This document shows, piece by piece, positions 5,310 through 11,984 of a stretch of 12,462 nucleotides of DNA. The DNA comes from Clostridiaceae bacterium UBA6085 (GTDB lineage: Bacteria > Bacillota > Clostridia > Clostridiales > Clostridiaceae), in NCBI GenBank assembly GCA_002428605.1, contig DIXH01000045.1, positions 1,471 to 13,932 on the forward strand. The letters are read 5' to 3'. The translations under genes and the position numbers were made by a program. The stretch's first letter is position 1. Each line of letters opens with the position of its first letter. The notes below the pieces were generated by a model, which was not told where the DNA came from, did no database searches, and saw nothing but the letters and a program-made list of their open reading frames with translations.

Positions 5310-7262
5310 TTATTTAGTGTTCCATTCTGGGACTTTGTCCCGAATTGATACATCGAGTCCATAGCCTTCAAGCTTGCGATAAAGTGTATTCCTGCCTATC
5401 TCAAGAGCCTTCGCTGCCTTCGATATGTTCCAGTCCTCATGCTCCAGCATGAAGAGGATATGCTCCTTCTCTATTTCTCCAAGGCTAGCAACCCTTCTGG
5501 ATGGTCCTGATGATCCTGCTATCGGCATGTCACCTCTTCCTCGGTTCACCTCGAATATATCAGGTGCGCTCTCAGTGTTGACGACCAGTTCCACATAGTT
5601 TTCGAGCTCCCTGATGTTTCCCGGCCAGTCGTATTCCATCAGCCTGTCCATCTGGTCCCTTGTGAAGTCGATCCTCTTCTTGTTGTGCTTCTTGGATATC
5701 CGGCCCATGAAGAAATCGAAAAGTACCGGTATGTCCGACCTTCTCTCCTTGAGCGACGGAAGCCTTAGCGGTAATACGTTAAGCCTGTAGTAGAGGTCCT
5801 TCCTGAAGGTACCCCTTTCTACCTCGTCCCTCAGCTCCCTGTTAGTAGCCGCTATGACCCTGACATTAACGACATTGTCATGTATGCTGCCGATCCTTGA
5901 GACAGTTCCTTCCTCGATCACCCTGAGAAGCCTTGTCTGAAGGTCAATGGGCATTTCACCTATCTCATCGAGGAACAATGTTCCCCCGTCAGCGATCTCG
6001 AACTTACCGGGCATTCCCTTGGACTTCGCTCCTGTGAAAGCGCCCTCCTCGTATCCGAATAGTTCGGACTCGATAAGGTTCCTTGGTATCGCTCCGCAAT
6101 TGAGGGCTATGAACGGTTCCCTTGACCGGGTCGACCTGTTGTGTATGGACTGGGCGAAGAGCTCCTTGCCTGTTCCGCTTTCCCCCATGAGGAGAACTGT
6201 GGACTTGCTGTCAGAAATCTTCTTGGCAAGGTCCAGGACCTTGATGAAGTTCGGGTCCTGCCCGATTATCTTCTCAAAGGTGTAGATGGCCCTTCTGCCC
6301 ATGAGCTTCTCGGCTAGCTTCCTCTGCTTCCTAACTTCCCTGAGTATCATGACGATAGAGTCGTTATTGCCTCTTGTCAGCCTGTATATGCTCACATTGT
6401 ACTGCAGCCTGTTCTTCCTTGAGAACACGTCAGTGTCTGCCTCATATTCGGTTCCATCCTCGAGAAGGCTCCTCCTTATGGAGTCCCAGTCCCTTAGCAG
6501 CTTCCTGGCGTTTATCCGCCTCATGTCGTCCTTGTCATATCCGAACATGTCGCATGCCATGTTGTTTGTCATGTCGATATTCCCGTTCAAGTCCATCACA
6601 ACGACTCCAACCTGGAACGTGTCGAGAATGGCCTCGTGGAATACCTGCCTTTCGGATAGTTCACTCTTGGACCTTTCAGCCTCCATCATCTTGCTTATGG
6701 AATGTGCGGCCGCAACCACCATTCCTAATGTGTGGGAATGTACCCCGTCGCTGTAGCCGGTGAGGTCAAGGGTCCCTATAAGGGTACCATCCGGATCCCA
6801 GATAGGAGCTGCTGAACAGGTCCACCTATGGTAGACGCTGACGAAGTGCTCGCTTCCTGATACCTGAAGCGGTGCCCGCTCCTCGATGCAGGTGCCCATG
6901 GCATTGGTACCTATGCTTCTTTCATCCATGTATGCACCAGGAACCATGTGGAACGAAAATGCTTCAGTCAGGATGGTCTCGTCTCCGATAACTGAGAGGA
7001 TGCACCCTTCCCTGTCTGTGAGTATAGTGAAGAAATCAGAGCCCCTTACGAACTCATGCAGATTGTTTATGAACGGAGCGGCAGTCAGTATGAGGCTGTT
7101 ATTCTCCTCCAGCTTCTCGAACAGCTCGCGTCCCTCAAGTATCCGCTTCGAGTATACCCTGTCACTCGAAACCTTGTATCTTCTGCATCTCTCATGGGAC
7201 CTTTCTATATAGTCCTTCATTTCAGGTACTCTGGCAATTGTGCCATATGACTGTTCTTCCAA
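5310..7262 (-). CDS. Sigma-54-dependent activator, AcoR type (GAF-PAS-AAA+-Fis)
   Basis: A 650-residue transcription activator. From the chosen start, a GAF-like sensor region spans about 45-190 (with DERSIGTNAMGTC at 113-125, characteristic of AcoR relatives), a PAS domain about 208-312, the AAA+ domain about 330-560 with Walker A GESGTGKE near 360, the sigma-54 contact loop GAFTGA near 407 and Walker B GGTLFLDE near 426, then a Fis-type helix-turn-helix ending RNTLYRKL near 628. The start is TTG at 7262, nine bases after GGAGG (7276-7272); TTG at 7265 is also possible. A longer reading from 7346 would cross a terminator and is rejected. It precedes aor on the same strand and almost certainly drives its -24/-12 promoter, perhaps with an aldehyde or alcohol as signal; the ligand is inferred only. 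Confidence 0.93.
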   Translation of the reverse strand: MEEQSYGTIARVPEMKDYIERSHERCRRYKVSSDRVYSKRILEGRELFEKLEENNSLILTAAPFINNLHEFVRGSDFFTILTDREGCILSVIGDETILTEAFSFHMVPGAYMDERSIGTNAMGTCIEERAPLQVSGSEHFVSVYHRWTCSAAPIWDPDGTLIGTLDLTGYSDGVHSHTLGMVVAAAHSISKMMEAERSKSELSERQVFHEAILDTFQVGVVVMDLNGNIDMTNNMACDMFGYDKDDMRRINARKLLRDWDSIRRSLLEDGTEYEADTDVFSRKNRLQYNVSIYRLTRGNNDSIVMILREVRKQRKLAEKLMGRRAIYTFEKIIGQDPNFIKVLDLAKKISDSKSTVLLMGESGTGKELFAQSIHNRSTRSREPFIALNCGAIPRNLIESELFGYEEGAFTGAKSKGMPGKFEIADGGTLFLDEIGEMPIDLQTRLLRVIEEGTVSRIGSIHDNVVNVRVIAATNRELRDEVERGTFRKDLYYRLNVLPLRLPSLKERRSDIPVLFDFFMGRISKKHNKKRIDFTRDQMDRLMEYDWPGNIRELENYVELVVNTESAPDIFEVNRGRGDMPIAGSSGPSRRVASLGEIEKEHILFMLEHEDWNISKAAKALEIGRNTLYRKLEGYGLDVSIRDKVPEWNTK

Positions 7263-7288
7263 CAAAACCCACCTCCGGCGATCGATAG

Positions 7289-7317
7289 AAAAAACTTGGA
7301 GCGTATACTCCAAGTTT
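7289..7317 (-). terminator. Rho-independent terminator in front of the activator gene
   Basis: Perfect ten-base arms AAACTTGGAG (7292-7301) and CTCCAAGTTT (7308-7317) enclose six bases; on the - strand the stem ends in a run of six T. It ends the upstream four-gene operon. Because it stands only 12-13 bases before the ribosome binding site of the activator gene, it could also act as an attenuator for that gene. Confidence 0.85.
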
Positions 7318-7337
7318 ACAGCAAATCCTCTTAACTT
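7300..7337 (-). promoter_or_regulatory. Weak candidate promoter of the activator gene
   Basis: On the - strand TTGTAA, 17 bases and TAAACT occur just downstream of the 7346-7362 dyad and just before the terminator stem. Each hexamer matches four of six consensus bases. If used, the transcript would begin inside or just before the terminator hairpin. No better promoter was found between the 89-residue gene and the activator; the boundaries given are approximate. Confidence 0.25.
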
Positions 7338-7345
7338 ACAATGCA

Positions 7346-7362
7346 AACCGTTCCATTACGGT
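7346..7362. promoter_or_regulatory. Candidate operator upstream of the activator gene
   Basis: AACCGTTCCAT at 7346-7356 is an exact copy (in inverse orientation) of an arm of the dyad at 5279-5303, and forms a short palindrome ACCGT-N6-ACGGT (7347-7362). Aligning the two loci on the + strand over 19 bases gives 15 identities. This suggests the activator binds here too, for example to control its own gene. Confidence 0.5.
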
Positions 7363-7370
7363 ACAAAGTT

Positions 7371-7640
7371 TCAACCACCTGCTGTCAGGAACTTGATCCG
7401 GTAATCCTTAAGCATATCCTCGAAGACCTTCTCCTCGGCCTCGATGATAACCTCCACCTCAGGAAATGCCAGGGTCCTCAGCATGTATACAGTCTGCGGG
7501 CCGATTTCAGCCATCCAGGCATCCCCTTTGAAACGGATGCCTCCATCGGGCCTGTCATAAGGAACTCCCCCAAGCCTTGAGAAGTATTCTATAAACTCCT
7601 GTCTTTCCTTTCCTCTCATGAGGAATACCCTCTTTGTCAT
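7371..7640 (-). CDS. Unrecognised 89-residue protein, last gene of the NTPase-thpR-ARH operon
   Basis: I do not recognise the family. The ORF starts at ATG 7640 with GGAGG four bases before it, 19 bases after the ADP-ribosylglycohydrolase stop, and ends 54 bases before a terminator, so it is very probably a real gene. The predicted order of elements (strand KRVFLMRG, helix KERQEFIEYFSRLGG, strands around RFKGDAWMAEIG and VEVIIEAE, helix KVFEDMLKDYR, strand IKFLTAGG) would fit a small alpha-beta or ferredoxin-like fold. No cysteines, signal peptide or membrane segment are present. The sequence ends in Gly-Gly, seen in sulfur carriers and ubiquitin-like proteins, but nothing else resembles a beta-grasp fold. 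Its place suggests it works with the glycohydrolase. Confidence 0.75.
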   Translation of the reverse strand: MTKRVFLMRGKERQEFIEYFSRLGGVPYDRPDGGIRFKGDAWMAEIGPQTVYMLRTLAFPEVEVIIEAEEKVFEDMLKDYRIKFLTAGG

Positions 7641-7659
7641 GCTGCCTCCATTGCAATGT

Positions 7660-8697
7660 TTATTTCATCTCTCCATATCTTGATTTCCAGTCGGCTGAAT
7701 TCAAGTACCGGTCATACAGGTCATCGGCAGTCCGTAAAATGACATCCCGAAGCTCCAGTTTTTCGATCCAGACAGCTGGAATAATATCCATACCATATCT
7801 CGCACCGACAAGATTCCCTGTGATGGCACCGGTGCTGTCACTGTCACCATCGTGATTGACTGCTGCCTTAAGTGCCGCCCTGAAGTCGCTCCCATGCCTT
7901 AGGGCACAGTAGGTTGAAATCGCCAGGGCTTCGTCCCCTGCAAAGCCTTCTCCGATCGCGGCTATGGCCTTCACATCATCAGCTTCTGATCCAGCAAGGT
8001 CAATCGCGAGCCTGAGCTTTTCAGATGTTTCCAGAGAGCCATCCCAGGAGTCAAGTACCAGAATGGCCTCCAGAGCGGCATCCCTTACACCTGAACCTGA
8101 GATAATGGATGCAATCATGAATGCCAATGCGCCACCGGGAAGGTATCCTGACGGATGGCCGTGGGTGATTGCTGCGAATTCAACCCCTTTAAGGAAAGCA
8201 TCACCTTTCTCATAGAAAAGGCCTGCCGGAGCTGTCCTCATGACTCCGCCACAGCCCCTGCTCCAGTTGTGAGGTGAATTCCATATACCCTTTACCCCAG
8301 AAACCAGAGACTGAATGCATGTATTTCCAGGTGCTCTCCTGGTATGGAGTTCCATCTGTTCGATCAGAGCACCTTTCCTTGCAACCTTGAGGCGTTTCTC
8401 TCCCTGTGTGTAAAGCCATCTTCCATAAGCGCTGAAGACCTCGTCTGAAGGCTCACTAAGCTTACCCTGTCGTCTCATCAGCTCGCTGCACAGCAAACCC
8501 TCTGCAGTGAAGAGCGTCATCTGGGTATCATCGGAGACCAGTGACTTGCCGCATCTTGCCAGTTCAGGGTCTGTTATCCCACCGATACCATATTTCCCGA
8601 TTATCATATCCCTTGTCATGAACTCCACGGGATACCCCAAAGCATCACCGATCGCTCCCCCCAGAAGGCATCCTCTGTAAAGGTCCCGTTCTCCCAT
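7660..8697 (-). CDS. ADP-ribosylglycohydrolase (ARH/DraG family)
   Basis: A 345-residue Mg-dependent hydrolase family that removes ADP-ribose from proteins, nucleic acids or small molecules. Seen directly: the N-terminal GCLLGGAIGDALGYPVEF at 9-26, SDDTQMT at 55-61 and the C-terminal metal motif HDGDSDSTGAITG at 282-294, whose Asp 285 and Asp 287 correspond to the conserved metal-binding aspartates. All motifs are intact and the length is normal. The start chosen is ATG 8697, preceded by AGGAAG; a TTG 16 codons earlier lacks a ribosome binding site. The upstream stretch can fold over the ribosome binding site. It lies between thpR and an unknown small gene with no nif genes nearby, so a role in nitrogenase control like DraG is not supported. 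Confidence 0.92.
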   Translation of the reverse strand: MGERDLYRGCLLGGAIGDALGYPVEFMTRDMIIGKYGIGGITDPELARCGKSLVSDDTQMTLFTAEGLLCSELMRRQGKLSEPSDEVFSAYGRWLYTQGEKRLKVARKGALIEQMELHTRRAPGNTCIQSLVSGVKGIWNSPHNWSRGCGGVMRTAPAGLFYEKGDAFLKGVEFAAITHGHPSGYLPGGALAFMIASIISGSGVRDAALEAILVLDSWDGSLETSEKLRLAIDLAGSEADDVKAIAAIGEGFAGDEALAISTYCALRHGSDFRAALKAAVNHDGDSDSTGAITGNLVGARYGMDIIPAVWIEKLELRDVILRTADDLYDRYLNSADWKSRYGEMK

Positions 8698-8742
8698 ATA
8701 GCCACTTCCTTTCGTTTCCCTTATGATACAAGGAAGGCTATA
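8697..8742 (-). promoter_or_regulatory. Inverted repeat covering the ribosome binding site and start of the ADP-ribosylglycohydrolase gene
   Basis: In the - strand mRNA, TATAGCCTTCCTT (8742-8730) can pair with AAGGAA and GGCTATA (8711-8697), with a two-base GT bulge and an 18-base loop. The paired 3' arm contains the Shine-Dalgarno AAGGAAG and the A of the start codon, so translation may depend on opening of this stem. Confidence 0.5.
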
Positions 8743-8756
8743 CAATTAAACGGACA

Positions 8757-9296
8757 TCAGAGAAGCTTTGAAGTATGAAGCGGCAGATACTCAAGGATAC
8801 CGTTCCGGGTTGTGCTTTCAAACACGATTACTTCAGAGACCTCCTGAGATCCATTTCCTGAGAGAGGAGATATGTCCACTTCCTCCAGAGGCCTTTTGAC
8901 CCTTGCTTCCCTGGCAAGTGTAAGGTGAGGGGAATAGGGCCTCTCATCCTTTTTGAATCCTATCTTCTCCAGAGCGTCTGAAAGGCTCGCATACAGCTTC
9001 TGAAGCTCACTGCTTTCATCGATTCCAAGCCAGATTATCTTTTTTCTCCCTGAAGGAAAATATCCAAGTCCGCCCAGCTCCAGTGAAAAATGGCGTGAAA
9101 CTGAAGCTGCCTCATCAACTGCTGAGAATACTTCCTTAAGCCCGGATTCATCAACCTCGCCGAGAAAGTTAAGTGTCAGATGGATATTATCGATTCGGGT
9201 GAACCTGCCTTCACTGGCCTGTCTCAGGCTGTCCTGGACTTTTCTTATTGCCTCCTTCTGGAGTGTTCCAAAGTCTATCCCTATGAATAACCTCAT
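8757..9296 (-). CDS. thpR: RNA 2',3'-cyclic phosphodiesterase (2'-5' RNA ligase family)
   Basis: A 179-residue 2H phosphoesterase. Family members open 2',3'-cyclic phosphate RNA ends to 2'-phosphates and can ligate 2'-5' in vitro. The two catalytic histidine motifs are present: HLTL at 39-42 and HLTL at 124-127, the latter in PYSPHLTLAR. The N-terminus MRLFIGIDF and full length match the family. The start ATG at 9296 overlaps the TGA of the NTPase gene (ATGA) and has GGAGGAAG upstream, so the two are translationally coupled. The gap to the next gene, the ADP-ribosylglycohydrolase, is 59 bases. Its substrate here may be RNA ends or small nucleotides. Confidence 0.93.
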   Translation of the reverse strand: MRLFIGIDFGTLQKEAIRKVQDSLRQASEGRFTRIDNIHLTLNFLGEVDESGLKEVFSAVDEAASVSRHFSLELGGLGYFPSGRKKIIWLGIDESSELQKLYASLSDALEKIGFKKDERPYSPHLTLAREARVKRPLEEVDISPLSGNGSQEVSEVIVFESTTRNGILEYLPLHTSKLL

Positions 9297-9775
9297 TGTT
9301 CTTCCTCCACGTCGATAAGGACAAATTCTTCGATCTCGAAGTTTTCAAGGACATCCTCAAGTGAGCTTTTCCTGACTACCGCGATTACTTCCTTTCCGCT
9401 GAGCAGCGCTTCGGTGAATGCATCGTACAGGCCCATGCCACGCAGCTCAAGCGGACCGATCTCATCTATTATTATGCCTTCGCACCTCGGATCCTTGCAT
9501 ATCTCGTCAATTACATCGTCAGCCCATACGAATGCCTCGGGGTCGAAGAAGAGATTCCCTGACTGAAGCCTGAAGATCTTGGACTCCTCCCTGACTGCAA
9601 GCATCCTTTCGGTGCCGTCAGAAAGCCTTTTAAGGGTATATCCCTTGAAGACCTCATCCTCAAACACCTTGAGGGACACTATCCCGTCATATCCCAGATC
9701 CTTAAGGTCATCCCAAAGGACAAGGACCCTTGCTGTCTTTCCCTTGTCTATTCCACCTGTCACTATCCAAACCAT
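9293..9775 (-). CDS. THEP1-like P-loop nucleoside triphosphatase
   Basis: A 160-residue KAP/RecA-like P-loop NTPase of the THEP1 type. Walker A is GGIDKGKT at residues 7-14 and Walker B with its extended signature IIIDEIGPLEL is at 101-111, which is the best hallmark of this family. The rest is a compact core without an added domain. The start is ATG 9775 with AGGTGAT just upstream; an ORF extension to 9868 would translate through the promoter and has no ribosome binding site. It is the first gene of a four-gene operon with thpR, with which it overlaps by four bases. Proteins of this type hydrolyse NTPs in vitro, but their cellular role is poorly defined, so the function here is left open. 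Confidence 0.85.
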   Translation of the reverse strand: MVWIVTGGIDKGKTARVLVLWDDLKDLGYDGIVSLKVFEDEVFKGYTLKRLSDGTERMLAVREESKIFRLQSGNLFFDPEAFVWADDVIDEICKDPRCEGIIIDEIGPLELRGMGLYDAFTEALLSGKEVIAVVRKSSLEDVLENFEIEEFVLIDVEEEQ

Positions 9776-9809
9776 ATGATCACCTGCCAAATATCGATTC
9801 CTTATTAGT

Positions 9810-9815
9810 ATTATA
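9810..9815 (-). promoter_or_regulatory. Putative -10 element of the NTPase operon
   Basis: A perfect TATAAT on the - strand lies 34 bases before the NTPase start codon, in an A/T-rich stretch after the cstA terminator. No good -35 hexamer is seen at 16-18 bases upstream, so either an activator helps or the promoter is weak. Confidence 0.5.
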
Positions 9816-9842
9816 CGATTATTTGGATCTTTTTGTTTGAAT

Positions 9843-9858
9843 GAAGATGATAATCTTC
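9843..9858. repeat. Short dyad upstream of the NTPase operon
   Basis: GAAGAT-GATA-ATCTTC, six-base perfect arms, lies about 28 bases upstream of the TATAAT element and 26 bases after the cstA terminator stem in - strand order. It could be an operator near the -35 region. It is short enough to occur by chance. Confidence 0.3.
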
Positions 9859-9883
9859 GTTTTGACATTTTTTGAAATTTAAA

Positions 9884-9906
9884 GGGACCGCCAAATTGGC
9901 GGTCCC
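9884..9906 (-). terminator. Rho-independent terminator of cstA
   Basis: Perfect GC-rich arms GGGACCGCC and GGCGGTCCC around AAATT; on the - strand the stem runs into TTTAAATTTCAAAAAA. It begins 14 bases after the cstA stop codon and separates the transporter from the NTPase operon. Confidence 0.88.
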
Positions 9907-9920
9907 AAGGAAAACCTATA

Positions 9921-11405
9921 CTACTCGATTACTGTGTTGAGTATCTTTTCCTTCTGCTTTGTTCCGTAAGTCCTGATGAACAGGGCATATCCTGCGGTCA
10001 GAACAGCTGCCGCTATATACGAAGCCATGTAGCTGTTAGGGTCCATTCCAAGCTTTGCTTCAAGACCTAAGCCTATCGGAGCATGGATTATGTAGCTAAG
10101 TACTACGAAGCAGTAGAACATTCCGGGAATAAGCGATATGAGGTAATTCTTGCCGTGGATGAGAAGGTAAACCGAAATCATCGCAAGGGCGAATACCGCT
10201 ATAGTCTGGTTTGTGAATGCGAAGTATCTCCAGAGGATGTTGAATCCTGCTGCGTTAGACTTTGCATAATAAAGTATTGCTATCGCCGGTATGAATATTC
10301 CTGCAGTAAGAGTTACTCTCTTAGTGTAGTTGACCTGGTCTATGTGGAAGGTTTCAGCAAGCATGAGTCTGAGTGACCTGAATGCTGTGTCTCCGGAAGT
10401 TATAGGAAGTACTATAACGCCAGCTATAGCGAATATAGCGCCTATTGGTCCGAGGAATTCCCTTGAAACAAGTCCTATCATGAGAGTAGCGCCAGTCTTT
10501 ATGTCTGTTCCTCTTCCGAAGAGTATCATTGCTCCGGCTGCCCAGCACATTGCTATGAAGCCTTCAACAAGCATCATGTTGAAGAATGTCATTCTGCCTT
10601 CCTTCTCGCTCTTGACAGCTCTGCCTATGAGGGTAGCCTGTGTCGAGTGGAAGCCTGACATGATTCCGCATGCTACTGTTATGAAGAATACCGGTACGAA
10701 CGGAAGCTTTGAAGGATGGTTTCCGAACAGGTGAGCAAAATCAAGGTTCTGAAGGTTTGCTCCGCCGTCAAGCATGATCCCTGCAAATATTCCAACTGCT
10801 GAGAATATGAGTATTGCTCCGAATATCGGGTATACCCTTCCTATTATCTGGTCGATAGGGAAAAGCGTTGCTATGAGATAGTATACGAATATTGCTGCAT
10901 AAACTATCCAAGTGGTAGGATTCTCGAACAGAGGCTTCTGTCCGATAAGTTCGTTTACTATGAGGTCTCCGGGTGTGTATACGAAAACCGCTCCAACAAG
11001 AAGCATGAGTATCCATACTACTATGTTGTATACATTGAAGACGCCCTTTCCAAGGTACTTCTGTATGAGCTTTGGCATCTGTGCTCCGCCGTTTCTCATT
11101 GATATCATTCCTGAGAAATAGTCATGAAGCGAACCAGCGAGTACGCAGCCTACAGGTATGGTTATGAAAGCTATAGGCCCGAACAGTATACCCTGTATAG
11201 GCCCGAGGATCGGTCCTGTACCTGCTATGTTCAAAAGCTCTATAAGACTGTTCTTCCACTTTTTCATTACGACGAAGTCAACTCCGTCTGCCTTAGCCAC
11301 TGCCGGTGTCTCCCTGTCATCAGGTCCGAATACTGTTTCGCAATACTTGCCGTAAGCCAATCCACCTACTAACAAAATCGCAAGTCCAACCAAGAAAGTT
11401 AACAT
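9921..11405 (-). CDS. cstA: CstA-family carbon starvation / pyruvate-peptide transporter, short form
   Basis: A 494-residue polytopic membrane protein with roughly a dozen hydrophobic segments. The CstA signature is clear near the N-terminus: IAGTGPILGPIQGILFGP at about 60-77, then HDYFSGMISMRNGGAQMP at about 93-110. E. coli CstA and BtsT are about 700 residues; this is the shorter form found in anaerobic Firmicutes, complete at its start (ATG 11405 with GGGGGA before it) and at its stop. E. coli relatives take up pyruvate or peptides when carbon is limiting, and one of these is probable here given the peptide-related neighbour genes. Its own promoter overlaps a TTGTGA-N6-TCACA palindrome. 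Only 45 bases separate it from the diiron gene with no terminator between, so read-through from that gene is likely as well. Confidence 0.93.
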   Translation of the reverse strand: MLTFLVGLAILLVGGLAYGKYCETVFGPDDRETPAVAKADGVDFVVMKKWKNSLIELLNIAGTGPILGPIQGILFGPIAFITIPVGCVLAGSLHDYFSGMISMRNGGAQMPKLIQKYLGKGVFNVYNIVVWILMLLVGAVFVYTPGDLIVNELIGQKPLFENPTTWIVYAAIFVYYLIATLFPIDQIIGRVYPIFGAILIFSAVGIFAGIMLDGGANLQNLDFAHLFGNHPSKLPFVPVFFITVACGIMSGFHSTQATLIGRAVKSEKEGRMTFFNMMLVEGFIAMCWAAGAMILFGRGTDIKTGATLMIGLVSREFLGPIGAIFAIAGVIVLPITSGDTAFRSLRLMLAETFHIDQVNYTKRVTLTAGIFIPAIAILYYAKSNAAGFNILWRYFAFTNQTIAVFALAMISVYLLIHGKNYLISLIPGMFYCFVVLSYIIHAPIGLGLEAKLGMDPNSYMASYIAAAVLTAGYALFIRTYGTKQKEKILNTVIE

Positions 11406-11425
11406 AATAATCCCCCTTATGAATT

Positions 11426-11454
11426 ATTAGAATAGTGCTTGTGACCTATGTCAC
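11426..11454 (-). promoter_or_regulatory. Putative cstA promoter
   Basis: On the - strand GTGACA (11454-11449) is followed by 17 bases and TCTAAT (11431-11426), each five of six consensus bases. The start of transcription would be near 11419, leaving a short leader that begins right at the Shine-Dalgarno region. The -35 overlaps the diiron gene stop codon. Confidence 0.55.
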
Positions 11455-11456
11455 AT
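11439..11456. promoter_or_regulatory. CRP- or Rex-like palindrome over the cstA promoter
   Basis: TTGTGACCTATGTCACAT contains the exact TGTGA-N6-TCACA pattern of Crp/Fnr-family sites and most of a Rex site (TTGTGAA-N4-TTCACAA, differing at the inner A and T and at the last base). It covers the predicted -35 hexamer and part of the spacer, a position that suits repression. Confidence 0.5.
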
Positions 11457-11945
11457 ACCGATACGGAAAATTGACCTGTCTGTCTTTTTTTCCAGGATGG
11501 TTCTAAGGTGCTTCTTTTCTTCCTTGAGTATAGTTTCCAGATCCCCTTTGGCAAGATCCGGATAGACCCTGGCAAGTTCAGTTACGAACATGACTGAATC
11601 CGTCTCTACCTTCTCGGCGATGTCGAAGACCTGACTCTTGTCAAAAAGTGCCCTCGCTTTGGCAACAACCGCTTCGGAATCGTTCAAAAAATTATTATCG
11701 ATCAATAAATCCAAGTACCTTGCATCATCCTCATCCAGTTCCACGTCGCCAACATCAGGGACCTTGCCGAGCAGAGCAACGTAGATCATGTTGTGCCTCT
11801 CTTCATCTTTTGCAAGATTTTCGAAGAACTGTACACCAATTCCCTTGTTTACCTCCTTAGCCATAGTCCTGTAAAGTTCCGCCACCTTGATCTCATTGTC
11901 AGCTATAAGCTTGACGAGTTTGGTACCGTTCCATTTGACAGACAT
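11451..11945 (-). CDS. Ferritin-like diiron protein, rubrerythrin type without rubredoxin domain
   Basis: A 164-residue, mostly helical protein with the four-helix-bundle diiron pattern: Glu 18 in helix one and ExxH at 48-51 (DEERH), then Glu 111/114 and ExxH at 143-146 (EEKKH). The spacing of about 30 residues between the single Glu and each ExxH suits rubrerythrin-like bundles. There is no CxxC, so no rubredoxin iron site; electrons for a peroxidase role would have to come from elsewhere. A role in peroxide defence or iron handling is inferred. The start is ATG 11945, seven to eight bases after AAAGGAGGGG; a TTG six codons earlier would put the Shine-Dalgarno inside the coding region. It has a strong promoter of its own and is followed directly by cstA. 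Confidence 0.85.
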   Translation of the reverse strand: MSVKWNGTKLVKLIADNEIKVAELYRTMAKEVNKGIGVQFFENLAKDEERHNMIYVALLGKVPDVGDVELDEDDARYLDLLIDNNFLNDSEAVVAKARALFDKSQVFDIAEKVETDSVMFVTELARVYPDLAKGDLETILKEEKKHLRTILEKKTDRSIFRIGM

Positions 11946-11969
11946 TATTACCCCTCCTTTCAAAACTTC

Positions 11970-11984
11970 TTAATATTATTTTAA
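11970..11984. promoter_or_regulatory. PerR/Fur-like box over the -10 of the diiron gene
   Basis: On the - strand TTAAAATAATATTAA matches the PerR consensus TTATAATNATTATAA at 11 of 14 defined positions and contains the -10 hexamer. Peroxide-responsive control would fit a rubrerythrin-like product, but the stretch is A/T-rich and such matches arise by chance. Confidence 0.4.

Noticed and set aside
7263..7346. N-terminal extension of the activator from 7346
   Set aside because: The added 28 codons run across a terminator hairpin, while GGAGG is correctly spaced for TTG at 7262.
7660..8697. DraG, the nitrogenase reductase-activating glycohydrolase
   Set aside because: Same family, but no nitrogen-fixation genes are nearby and the operon context is RNA-related.
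9776..9868. N-terminal extension of the NTPase
   Set aside because: It covers the TATAAT element and has no ribosome binding site; the Walker A loop follows ATG 9775 at the normal distance.
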